Source: Glandiceps talaboti
Lineage: Eukaryota; Hemichordata; Enteropneusta; Spengelidae
Length of the DNA stretch: 12,500 bases
Assembly (NCBI RefSeq): GCF_964340395.1
Contig: NC_135549.1
Coordinates: 18,802,342 to 18,814,841 of the forward strand
Direction: 5' to 3'
The stretch's first letter is position 1; every line of letters starts with the position of its first letter. Below are positions 1 to 8,227 of the stretch, in pieces. The notes beneath the pieces were generated by a model, which had not been told where the DNA came from, searched no databases, and saw nothing but the letters and a program-made list of their open reading frames with translations. Made by a program: the position numbers and the translations under genes.

Positions 1-318
1 CCGAGGGAAGCAAACTTCGGCAGATACTTCCTGCGACACGTTCACGTCGTATCTGTTGCATTTGTTCCAGACGATATCATCACCATTCGTAGTATACGGA
101 ATCGTGTAATTCTTTACTGGAGAGATATCCGTATATGTTTGGTTGTTGTACACTCTGCAATAGTGGTCAGCTGATGCACTGTAGAAGGTGTTTCCTATCT
201 GGTGTAATATCGTTATGCCACAAAGGTTAATCATGAAAAAGCATTGGAACTTTTGGTAGCGGCCAAAAGTACCCACAGTGTTCAGAACTTCGTCAAAATG
301 TTTCATTGTGTTTAGTTC
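1..318 (-). CDS. SLC22-family transporter, first coding exon (gene B, partial at left edge)
   Basis: This is the N-terminal exon of a second SLC22-type (organic ion/carnitine) transporter, read right to left. A strong acceptor (pyrimidine-rich tract, then AG at 320-319) is followed by 12 nt of leader and ATG at 306-304. The frame then stays open for 102 codons to the window edge. The protein begins MKHFDEVLNTVGTFGRYQ, matching the family's N-terminal pattern of an F-D-x-x-L stretch followed by G-x-F-G-R-Y-Q. TM1 follows at about residues 20-42. The first extracellular loop then has three cysteines (residues 50, 83, 99), a W-N-K-C segment typical of this loop, and three N-glycosylation sequons (residues 55, 66, 89). 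An intron or 5'UTR exon must lie to the right, but I cannot place its donor. Gene A ends about 3.7 kb upstream on the same strand, which suggests tandem duplication. Substrate cannot be told. No frame lesions are visible. Confidence 0.85.
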
Positions 319-330
319 CTGGAAGAAAAG

Positions 331-1260
331 ACAAAACCAGTTATGAATTAGACGGTTATTTGTTAATGTACATGTATATAGATAGTTATCCTTGAATTTA
401 ATATGACATTTCATTTATTCATGCATATTTGTTGTTTATTTTTCTGTAACACGGTTCTTGGGCTCCCTGTGATCCTGGAGTCAAGTGATCCAGAAATTGA
501 CTTTTCAGATGGAGAAATAAAAACATGTTTGCAGATTTAAACTTTCACGTACGAGTTTAAACAAAACGCTGTGGTATATTTTCGTAAATCACGCCCACTT
601 CAACAACATATCCAAAACTACCACCTCCGTACCATGACAACCCCATTAAAACAACCTTTCAAAACTGACAGTTCCTTTCGACAGTGTTTTTCATGTGTGC
701 TGTCTGCTCATCTTGAGTATGCCCATGACATGGATTGGTAAGGTGACATATATACTTCTCGAAATCACTCTTCTGTGCAGACACACTCTGGTGTAGTTTG
801 CGTGTCCGAACTACACTGTAAAAGTTGACGCATGATTCAATATCAGCCATGACCTGCTACACATACAATGCAATGAACTGTATGTATGAAGTGTTGTGCA
901 TGTAAAGAGAGAATACAAGGTCATACAAGTACATATGAACGCCCTACAGATGTTTCTGTAAAAATAGAAATCAACAACATTAGTGTAAAATAACCCCGAG
1001 ATCTGACACAGTGACACCTACCGTAATTGTTTGGTATTAATACATGCAGCCTAACGTACAGATGTTTTGTAACTTGAGTACGATCAGAGAGTAGTGTGTC
1101 TCTGCAGTATAGTTATTAACTGGGCTCTGCTTCCGCCTTTACCTTAAATCTGAGTGAATCTTACAACATTAAAGTTCTTTCAACAGAGTCTCGAAATTGT
1201 ACCATCCAGGCTCCATTTGTATGTTGCAATCTTTCCGACCAGCTTGACACGACATAACCG
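331..1260. other. Intergenic/5' region of gene B, nothing recognised
   Basis: This stretch lies upstream of gene B's first coding exon and should contain its 5'UTR exon and promoter. Only short unrelated open frames occur and none resembles a known protein. I could not identify a donor, TATA box or initiator with any confidence. Confidence 0.4.
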
Positions 1261-1332
1261 TTAGGGAGTGTTCAGATTCTACTTCCAGGGGGACCCCGGA
1301 GGATTTCCCCTTTTCCTTGTGTATTTGTTTTC

Positions 1333-1405
1333 ATGCCCCCCTACAAAAGCTTGGGAAAAATTGATGCCCCCTGCAAGTTCTTGATTTTTTCCTATGCCCC
1401 CCATA
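1333..1405. repeat. Three-copy ~31-bp C-run tandem repeat
   Basis: Three copies of an ATGCCCC(CC) core start at 1333, 1364 and 1394, each followed by an A/T-rich spacer (for example CTACAAAAGCTTGGGAAAAA). Just left of it, 1288-1311 is also unusually GC-rich (GGGGGACCCCGGAGG). This is a GC-rich island in AT-rich DNA and probably a fragment of an interspersed repeat. Confidence 0.6.
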
Positions 1406-1448
1406 GCCTTACACACATACACAAACACACTATACATACACAATGTAC

Positions 1449-1503
1449 ATGTATGTATGTATGTATGTATGTATGTATGTATGTATGTATGTATGTATGT
1501 ATA
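1449..1503. repeat. (ATGT)n microsatellite
   Basis: A pure tetranucleotide tract of about 13 units. A CA-rich stretch (ACACATACACAAACACAC, around 1411-1442) precedes it. Confidence 0.97.
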
Positions 1504-2667
1504 CAATTACAAAAGAGCTACAAACCTCACAATGAACAAGAACACTTTATTGTAAAGCGCCAATCCTTCTCTACCAATGAATACTTCGAAAACTTAATAC
1601 TCATAAAAAAAACTTAAAAGTTTCTATGTATAAAATTTTAAAATAGCACCAATGGTTCTGCACAACTGTTTGAAATGTATTGATATGAAGGAAGGTAAAA
1701 TAAAAATATCACTTTTGGACTTTAAGTCGTTTACACACCATGCCTATAGCCTTTGAACCTCTGAACTTTTGTTCAGTTGTGCTAAAAAATAAATAAATAC
1801 TCAAAATAATATAAAGTTTCTGTGTATAAACTTTTATAGGGTAAATCATTATACTGAAAAAAGAAGATACATTTGTAACCATTTCATGTACAATGACAAG
1901 AACAACATATATTTCCATTGGGCAATGCGGGTATACTTTAAATACTTCACAACTATTCTACTTTTTAGATATGTACTGAATACAACTTTAGTTCCAATGC
2001 CGGTTTGTGTTGCTCAGCTTGTCAACAATGCAAGTGTAAATATGAACATTTTTATTATTGGAAGGAATAGTCAAAAAATGAAATAATTTAACTATCAACA
2101 TTTGTGCTTGTTGTTATACTTTGACTGGTAGACAAGTTTTACTTCTATTTCCAGTATTTGGGGATTTCACTTGGCAAAAATATCACATCAAAACATTGGG
2201 AAGAGCAACAGAAAAAAAAGAGAAAACAAGAAATATAATGACTATGACTGCTTGAAGTTGTTCTTGGGTGGAACTCAAATCTACAAATTGAAGAAATCCA
2301 TAACTAAAGTGTTGTAAATGTCCAGTTAAACCCATGTCTGCTGGCAATAACAAACGCTAATTTTTTTTTTGAAAAAAAGGTTTTTCGTGTCTCTTCTACT
2401 ACAAATAAAAATAATTATAAATTTCCTTTCAAACTAAACTAAAGTTTTCAAACTTACATGTCAGAGAACTGGCCAGAAACCACAACACTGATCAAGTTAC
2501 CAATAGATTTTGACAGTTGCTTCATCCAATCATCATCACAAACCAGATTGTACTCGAATTAAAAAAACGATACTTTGTTAGTCCAAACGCTGTGTGCCAA
2601 TATATGTAGGTACAATCATAAACAGTGTCTATGGTACTGTAAGAATGGAAACCAGTTGAATATAAAC
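1504..2667. other. AT-rich intergenic DNA, no gene seen
   Basis: Only short AT-rich open frames are present, with no recognisable domain, repeat array or RNA gene. Two short related segments occur, at 1616-1646 and 1811-1840 (AAGTTTCTRTGTATAAA core), and may be a small direct repeat. Confidence 0.4.
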
Positions 2668-2881
2668 AAATTGTCGTCTGGCTCGACGGAATCTTACCAA
2701 TATTGTTGCATTTTATCATCTGCCTCGACAAAATCTTACAAATACATGTATTGCTGCATTTTATCGTTCACCTCTGGCGACAAAATCTTGGTAATTGCTA
2801 CATTTTTTCGTCTGCCACGATAAAATCTTACTAATAATGCCACTTTTATCGCTTTCATCCTAATGATGCTATATTGTATCG
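2668..2881 (+). repeat. Degenerate ~42-bp tandem repeat, forward orientation
   Basis: About five units start at 2668, 2710, 2758, 2802 and 2842, spaced 40-48 bp apart. Each carries ATTTTATCGTCTGCCTCGAC, then AAAATCTTACNAAT and ATTGCTGC/ATTGCTAC, with scattered changes. Related units occur at 4370-4470 in the same orientation, and at 4611-4830 and about 5700-5765 reversed. The array lies in the intergenic region downstream of gene A. Confidence 0.8.
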
Positions 2882-3420
2882 TATGGGTCATCGATATCAT
2901 TCTATTATTGAAAAAGTACAGTGAAAAATGATAGCAACTGCCTTGAACATTGCACTTTCTTGCCTTCCTAAGGGTTGGTACTCTTTGCTTTATTATTTCA
3001 AAACAACCAACACAGTTTTGCTATCAATGACCCAGATGCAGGCAAGGAAATCATGAACAGTTTGGTAGTAGTAAAAGCCAACCCAAGATTAGACAAAGTG
3101 TTGTTAAACTACTGTAACGCAATCTTACTTCAAATGAATCAAATCATTTTGAACATGAACATAACAAACATAACACCGCCTCTACCCATGTATTGCTTAA
3201 TTTTACAGCCCTTTTCACCATCAATAATATTACACAAGCGCGTATTTTCCTATGTTACACGTTATAATATCAAAATCTACCAGCACAGATTCTTTTATAG
3301 TTCTAGAGAAAATGCATCGGACAGAACACTGTATGATTTGTGCAAGTAACGAACGTTACGTGCCTGCGAGAATGATTTGAAAGTGCGTATTTTCAACCCG
3401 GTACTACAAAAATATATACT
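2882..3420. other. Intergenic DNA, no supported gene
   Basis: A 124-codon open frame on the plus strand (2975-3349) is the longest here. It lacks an ATG start, has no recognisable domain and sits in AT-rich sequence, so it is not called as a gene. No RNA gene or array is seen. Confidence 0.4.
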
Positions 3421-3426
3421 TTTATT
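3421..3426 (-). promoter_or_regulatory. Candidate polyadenylation signal for gene A
   Basis: This is the first AATAAA on the minus strand (TTTATT on plus) after gene A's stop, about 570 nt downstream. Variant signals such as AGTAAA lie closer, for example near 3688-3693. It is assigned by position alone. Confidence 0.2.
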
Positions 3427-3996
3427 TGAGGACATATCCACCTCTTATTCATTCATTATTCATTTTTCTTTGATTCTATATTTTTTCATTGTAACAGTTC
3501 AATTTAGTTTCTGTAATAAAAACTTATCGGTATGCTTATCTACTCTTAACCACTACAGACTTAAAAAGAGAAACAATGATCACCACTGATTTCCGTACAT
3601 CACAGAGACTGTTCTCAAAGTGGGATGTTATTATTTGTGGATAATAAATTCCAAACAGACCTAAGCTACAGAATACAACGTAAATAAGTTTACTTTTGCC
3701 TTTTTGTCTGACATTTTTCAATCACTGGCACTCTGAGTCAAGTGTGGACACATCAACTGACGATCTGCAATGGCAGTGTTGTTATTTAAAAGTTAAAATT
3801 CGGTTATAAAGCTAATTCAGGTAAATAGGTAACTATTACAAACATCAGTTATGCATCTTGAAAGTAAAGTCCCGCGTAAAAATACAATATCTTACCATGT
3901 CGACAAAACGATAATTTCTACAAGAATTCCCTCTTTGCTATAAAAAGTTGATTTACTGCTAATCCATGATGCACATTTTCAATGTTGGGTATCATC

Positions 3997-4156
3997 TCAA
4001 ACTGTTGTATCTGTGCTGGACTTATCGTTGAGGGCGCCATAACTGTGCTGATTCTCCCTTATCGTCGAATTTGGTTGACCGTCAGATAAAAGGGTTTGCT
4101 TCTCTTCTGCGATGTTCAGCTTAGAATGGTCTTTATCTTTTTTGCCATATTTTGCC
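3997..4156 (-). other. Gene A terminal coding exon: cytoplasmic tail and stop
   Basis: This 160-nt exon has a GATTTCAG acceptor (AG at 4158-4157). It completes a threonine codon from the previous exon and adds 52 residues before TGA at 3999-3997. The tail is lysine/serine rich (AKYGKKDKDHSKLN...) and ends SSTDTTV. The T-x-V end fits a class I PDZ-domain ligand. Phase match, length and composition support the call. The tail itself has no strongly conserved motif, so this rests on position, splice signals and open frame. Confidence 0.8.
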
Positions 4157-7100
4157 CTGAAATCAATTTACATTTACACTGTCAAACAGTTGTCGTCCAT
4201 AGAACCGTTTTCAATGTGGACCGTCATGTAATTGCTAACCATCACAGCAATATGTAAAGACGGTTAATAGGAACGTTACTCCCACTCCGACTGTCTAGTT
4301 ATTTGAATCTTATCACAGTTATCATATGAATAGATAAAACCATTACACCTGAAACAGCCCGTTGTACTGTTCGACAAAACTCACACTATTAAGTCTGCTA
4401 CATTTCATCATCTTGTTCATCAAAAATCTCCTAACACTGCTACTTTTAATGATTTGGATGGACAAAAAATACACAATAATGATTGTACATAATCTTGGCA
4501 GAGTGTTACACTGCATTGTACTGTACGTGATTTGACGATGATCTGATAGGATAATGATATTTCAAACAAAGAAACAAAAAGAACTTTAACAAAGTTTGCA
4601 GTAGTAAGATATGTTGTCTAGCAAGTGTAGCAAAATGTTAATAACATTCTTATTGTGTCACATGGTAAAATGTTCCAATATTGTTTATTGCACAAGACGG
4701 TATAATGTAGCCAATGTAGTTTATGGAGCCAGACGATGCAATGTAGCGATATTTAGTAGTATGTTGTTGAGAAAGAAAATGAAATGTAGGCATTTATCGC
4801 GACAGACGATAAAATGTAGCAAAGTTAAGAAGTATTGTGTCGCGTTAGACTACGATCTGTTCCAGGTGACATAGTTTTAATTGTACTTACGTTCCAAACA
4901 TTTCCCCTTCTTCAATTGTTCCTGGTAGTCTTTCGTTTCTTGTTTCTGGTAGAATGGGTACTGTCAATCCAGCACTGATTGATATACAACCCATTATAAC
5001 AAAGGGTAGTGGGGTCCAGTAAACGTCGAGTAAAATCACAAAGGGTGAAATGATATTGCCAATACCAGAACACATGGACGATATACCCATGCCAGCATTT
5101 CTGTTAAAATGATATCTCGAATAGATTAGAGTAGTTCACATCATTTTACATTACAAAAATTGATGACGTGTTTGTCTGCTATTAAAATGAAACTGAACAT
5201 TGTTTACAAATTGAATCTTTTTTCTTTTTTTTAGAACAAAACATATCCAAAATTACTCGGTGGTTCATTATCATGAATATTATTATTCAAAATATTAGAA
5301 CTGTCACATCTCAATGAAAATTTCACAGAAATGCACTAGATTGAAAGAGGTGACAATCTCTAAAATTAGGTTCAATGGCGGGAACACATACCTGACAACA
5401 GTTGGATATATTTCTGCCCCGTATACGTAGATAATACTAAACACTGCAGCGATACAGAATTTTGATATCATAATTATAGCTACAGCGACGTCGGGATTTT
5501 CTATGAAAAGATGTTAGACCATCTTTAATATTAGGTTGATCTCAATCAGTAAGTGAAAAGAAGTACATGACGCAGTCGGTGCAATAAAAATATTCATACT
5601 GGCTACAAAAAGAAACTGCATGATATGTATTTTTTAAAACCATATTGCAATGTGTATGATTCAGTGATGGTCTGCTAAGAATAAGATAGTAGTAACCCAG
5701 GGAAAGAAATGTAGCAATGGTGGGTGATATTTTTGTCTAGCCAGACATTGAAATGTACCAACTTGAATGTTAATAAGATCATTGTGGTATTCGGCGAAAG
5801 GAAACGAAAGGAAACGAAACGAAATGAACACATAAGCCAATCATTGTTAAGTCAGACAACGTTACCGTTTGAGGTTTACTGCTTTCAATTGAAAACGGTG
5901 TGAATACAAAAGAACTTGTACATACGGGGTATTAAACTGAGAATCAACGCTACACCGCCAATCAGTTGAAATCCCAGAAGCGACCAACGTCTACCGATAA
6001 ATCCCATCAGCCACCACGATAATAAACGCGCTGGTATTTCTACAAAGCCAGCCAAGATGAACGTTGTGTATGGGTTGCTCCCAATTTGATCAGTGTTAAG
6101 AGAGATACCGTAGTACACGAAACCAGAAGAAAACCTTTAGTAGATGAAAATCACAATTTTTAAGTTATCGATCAATAAATACCAATTTCTCATTGACAAA
6201 AGATATAATGCATTTTTAGCATCAAATTGAACGAATTATCTCACTGATATTTTTTTAGCTTGTAATAACTCTTAGTTTTACGTCAATGGCAAAGGGTATT
6301 GTCAGCTAATGGCATTGCAACTACTACTAATGTATGTATGTATGTATGTATGTATGTATGTATGTATGTATGTATGTATATGTAAGTAAGTGTGTGTGTG
6401 GTGGGGTGGGGGCGAACATGTGTGTAGGTGGTATGGGTATGGGACGGTACAAGTCTACTTGTGTATGTGTACATGTGTGTGCATCCATGGAAAGATCTGG
6501 GCATGCACAAATGGATGTGTAATGTAAGGATGAACATACATTAGTTATTCATACCAAGTACTTACCAATTGAAACACATAATTATTGTTCTAACTCGTAA
6601 TCTTGGCGACTTTAGAAGATCGAAGAGTGTATATTTACGTTCCTGAAATAAAGATTTTAAAAATAGCACCAATGGCATCGTAGCACAAGAGAAAGGTTTA
6701 TGTTTAAATGTTTTACATGTTAAATTCATGGCAAGCCATTCCTGTCATTATCTAATATGCAATATACACCAGTATAACTGTTGCTAGAGGTGTGTTGTTG
6801 TTGTTCTTATATATGTAAACATAAGCTCATTTTACGAATGTTTATACACTTTCCGATCCATCCCCACTTTTATATGTGCAATATATACACCATTACTTGG
6901 CTATTGCTATGGGTGTGGTCTTTTTCATATTTGGATGTTAAGCCACATGCCTATCTTACCCTTTTATCTTTGCAATATACACCTCCATTTGAGAGTTGCT
7001 ACCGGCGTGCTCTTGTTACAGGCATATTAGCATACAAAATTTGCAAGTTTATTCAAGTGCCTACCCATGTTACCTTTGCAACATATGCTGGCATTTGGCT

Positions 7101-7861
7101 GTTGCTAAGGGCGTGGTCATGGTTGGTAGGGCATTTGAATCAGTATATCGTCTTTATCACTATGTGCAGATTGACATCTCCAGACACATCCGCACCAAAT
7201 TTAGCCCCATCCAGGAAGTAGTTGTTGATATAAATTTTGACCAATATTAACATTTTAGATCTAATTTGCATCTATCCAATGGGATATTCATATTCTGAAT
7301 AGTCCTTCATCTACACATCTCCAGAAACATCCCTACCAAATTTCAGCCTAATCTAACGAGATTTCACCATTTCTATAGCACGACTGAACCTCAGTTCGGT
7401 TGTACTATAAATACCTATGTACTTGTACCTGTGTCAAGAAGATGGAAAATCCACGTTATGCAAAATTTCATTTTAAATGAATGCTTGTTCGGTCTTGCTA
7501 TCGTTAATCACTGTGACATAAATTTATCGATTTAATTAGTCCATTCTTCTACTTTCCTTACAATAAATGAGCTTCCCTGAAATAATTTGAAGGCAGGACA
7601 AAGTGCCGAAAGTGGTTTGGGCGATTGTATCTTTTTACTAGTATATTCACGATATCGTGATTTACGATGTTAATATATTCCAAAGAATTCTCACAAACCT
7701 TTGGGGCTTCACTTTTTAAGTTTAAAAGCATTTTCTTTTCCTTGTCAAAAAGATCGTCCGGTAGAGTGTTCCTGTTGAACCTCGCAAAACGCTTCAAGAC
7801 TTTCAAACATTTGTCATACCTTTGTTTTTGCATCAACCACATTGGAGATTCTGTTATGATA
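3997..7861 (-). CDS. SLC22-family organic ion transporter, C-terminal ~308 residues in six exons (gene A, 5' part outside window)
   Basis: This is the C-terminal half of a 12-TM major facilitator transporter of the SLC22 (OCT/OCTN/OAT) family, a plasma-membrane carrier of organic cations, anions or carnitine. The exons are 7861-7699, 6642-6566, 6134-5926, 5500-5392, 5100-4891 and 4156-3997, with GT/AG at every junction and matching phases. Visible landmarks are ESPMWL after TM6, FDLLKSPRLR before TM7, YYGISLNT in TM7, VEIPARLL in TM8, GRRWSLL between TM8 and TM9, AEIYPTVVRNAGMG around TM11, and PETRNERLPGTIEEGE after TM12. The tail is hydrophilic and ends in D-T-T-V. About 308 residues are seen against a usual 530-600, so TM1-6 lie beyond the right edge. 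A LINE sits in the intron before the first visible exon. The coding frame is intact. The family is certain. The subfamily and substrate are not determinable from this half. Confidence 0.9.
4370..4470 (+). repeat. Two diverged ~42-bp repeat units, forward orientation
   Basis: Two units read CTGCTACATTTCATCATCTT and then CACTGCTACTTTTAATGATT, each followed by a GACAAAA- or CATCAAAA-type tract. They match the units at 2668-2881. They lie in gene A's last intron, about 140 bp from the oppositely oriented array at 4611-4830. Confidence 0.55.
4611..4830 (-). repeat. Degenerate ~42-bp tandem repeat, reverse orientation
   Basis: Five to six units carry AGACGATAAAATGTAGCAA or variants (AGACGGTATAATGTAGCCAA, AGACGATGCAATGTAGCGAT). 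This is the reverse complement of the core at 2668-2881. The array lies in the 734-bp last intron of gene A, between the exons at 5100-4891 and 4156-3997. Confidence 0.75.
4891..5100 (-). other. Gene A exon: TM11-TM12 and start of C-tail
   Basis: This 210-nt exon starts after TTTTAACAG and ends at GGAAC|GTAAGT, a near-ideal donor. It encodes NAGMGISSMCSGIGNIISPF, a second hydrophobic span (TM12), and PETRNERLPGTIEEGEMFGT. The PET-x-x-x-x-LP-x-TIEE-x-E run is the conserved end of the SLC22 membrane domain. Confidence 0.92.
5392..5500 (-). other. Gene A exon: TM10-TM11
   Basis: This 109-nt exon follows TTTTCATAG and ends at GTCAG|GTATGT. It encodes NPDVAVAIIMISKFCIAAVF, then SIIYVYGAEIYPTVVR, the most diagnostic SLC22 stretch in the window. 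The last codon (AGA, Arg) is split two bases to one across the next intron. Confidence 0.92.
5700..5765 (-). repeat. Two diverged ~42-bp repeat units, reverse orientation
   Basis: AAAGAAATGTAGCAATGGTG and AGCCAGACATTGAAATGTAC match the reversed repeat core. They lie in the intron between gene A exons 6134-5926 and 5500-5392. Confidence 0.55.
5796..5830. repeat. (GAAAN)n pentanucleotide tract
   Basis: Seven consecutive five-base units read GAAAG or GAAAC with late GAAAT and GAACA. The tract is intronic in gene A. Confidence 0.9.
5926..6134 (-). other. Gene A exon: TM7 to TM9
   Basis: This 209-nt exon has AG at 6136-6135 and a GTATGT donor at 5925. It encodes FSSGFVYYGISLNTDQIG, then FVEIPARLLSWW and GFIGRRWSLLGF, covering TM7, TM8 and the start of TM9. 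The G-R-R motif is the major facilitator signature of the TM8-TM9 loop. It enters with one base and leaves with one base, matching both neighbours. Confidence 0.9.
6330..6380. repeat. (TGTA)n microsatellite with adjoining GT/G-rich tail
   Basis: About 12 TGTA units are followed by TGTAAGTAAG, (GT)5 and GGTGGGGTGGGGG (to 6411). The tract sits in the 431-bp intron between gene A exons 6642-6566 and 6134-5926. Confidence 0.96.
6566..6642 (-). other. Gene A exon: start of TM7
   Basis: This 77-nt exon has a TTTATTTCAG acceptor (AG at 6644-6643) and a GTAAGT donor at 6565. It encodes ERKYTLFDLLKSPRLRVRTI and leads into TM7. It ends with two bases (TG) that complete a tryptophan codon with the next exon, giving the family's expected N-W-F at this point. 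Both splice sites are good consensus matches. Confidence 0.88.
6760..7125 (+). repeat. Diverged ~95-120-bp tandem repeat, four copies
   Basis: Copies start at 6760, 6879, 6973 and 7079. Each opens with a CAATATACACC-like word (CAACATATGCT in the last) and has a TTGCTANGGGYGTGGTC-like word 20-30 bp later. Unit ends are less conserved. The repeat fills most of the 923-bp to 1-kb intron between gene A exons 7861-7699 and 6642-6566. I do not recognise the repeat family. Confidence 0.65.
7173..7360 (+). repeat. Direct repeat pair, ~42 bp each, ~141 bp apart
   Basis: ACATCTCCAGACACATCCGC (from 7174) and ACATCTCCAGAAACATCCCT (from 7315) are each followed by ACCAAATTT(C)AGCC. This pair follows directly after the array at 6760-7125 and may belong to the same interspersed element. 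Confidence 0.65.
7374..7409. other. 16-bp stem, 4-nt loop hairpin
   Basis: The left arm TATAGCACGACTGAAC (7374-7389) and right arm GTTCGGTTGTACTATA (7394-7409) flank a CTCA loop. As RNA, 13 Watson-Crick and 2 G-U pairs form, with one C-A mismatch. The hairpin lies in a gene A intron, just after the direct repeat pair. It may be a terminal structure of a mobile element. No function is shown. Confidence 0.75.
7699..7861 (-). other. Gene A exon: loop after TM6
   Basis: This 163-nt exon starts after a CCTACAG-type acceptor (AG at 7863-7862) with one base that completes a codon. It encodes ESPMWLMQKQRYDKCLKVLK and then a charged linker, which is the cytoplasmic TM6-TM7 loop of SLC22. I chose the donor AAG|GTTTGT at 7698-7697. 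It is phase 0, and it gives about 56 residues from ESP to the FDLL motif, close to known family members. Three later in-frame donors (near 7662, 7648 and 7638) would lengthen the loop by up to 20 residues and have weaker consensus. The left boundary is therefore less certain than the right one. Confidence 0.75.
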
Positions 7862-8071
7862 CTGTAGGTTACAAAAGGAGAAATGTTATCAGAGTAAACG
7901 ATTGAATCAAACGGCAACTTAGGTTCTAATATACATATCGAATACATGAAATACATTTTCTGAAGGCATTTCGTCCTAATTTTATAAATACACTGCATCA
8001 AGTAAACATTCACTTTGCATTGTTTGAAATCACATTGAAATATTTTTGAGATTTTAAATCAACCACCGTGC
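7862..8071 (-). other. Gene A intron sequence between exon and LINE
   Basis: The frame is open upstream of the exon acceptor for a way, but the pyrimidine-rich tract and AG at 7863-7862 mark the exon start. The sequence beyond shows no SLC22 similarity. It ends at the A-rich tail of the LINE, so the retrotransposon sits inside the intron. Confidence 0.55.
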
Positions 8072-8099
8072 TTTTTTTATTTTTTTTTTATTTTTTTTT
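8072..8099 (-). other. A-rich 3' tail of the LINE
   Basis: On the minus strand this is three A runs (9, 11 and 7) split by single T bases. It follows a 3'UTR ending CTGTAATAG and is followed by unrelated intron sequence. It marks the 3' end of the insertion made by target-primed reverse transcription. Confidence 0.85.
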
Positions 8100-8227
8100 C
8101 TATTACAGAAACAAACAAAAAACAACACACAGCCAAACAAACAATGCTCTCCCTAGCTACAAAAAAAATAATTTAGACAAAGTCATGGTAACTAAGAATC
8201 TGTTAAAGCAAACTTGAAAGAAATACC

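Noticed and set aside
659-850. Minus-strand open frame of 63 codons upstream of gene B, as a possible N-terminal exon
   Set aside because: It has no similarity to SLC22 N-termini, and gene B already has a suitable ATG at 306.
2975-3349. Plus-strand open frame of 124 codons
   Set aside because: It does not start with ATG, shows no recognisable domain, and lies in AT-rich intergenic DNA. Open frames of this size arise by chance.
4611-4874. Plus-strand open frame of 87 codons with repeated C-S-K and R-R-x-N-V words
   Set aside because: The internal repetition comes from the ~42-bp minisatellite in gene A's last intron.
6399-6413. G-rich stretch as a G-quadruplex
   Set aside because: There are only two runs of four or more G and no four-run pattern within a short span.
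6334-6537. Open frames on both strands across the (TGTA)n tract, coding Met-Tyr-Val-Cys or Tyr-Ile-His-Thr repeats
   Set aside because: They are microsatellite translations inside an intron.
8060-8067. Possible target-site duplication CAACCACC shared with 12185-12192
   Set aside because: It is only eight bases and does not abut the A-rich tail directly. The right copy would also put the tandem array outside the element. It could be chance.
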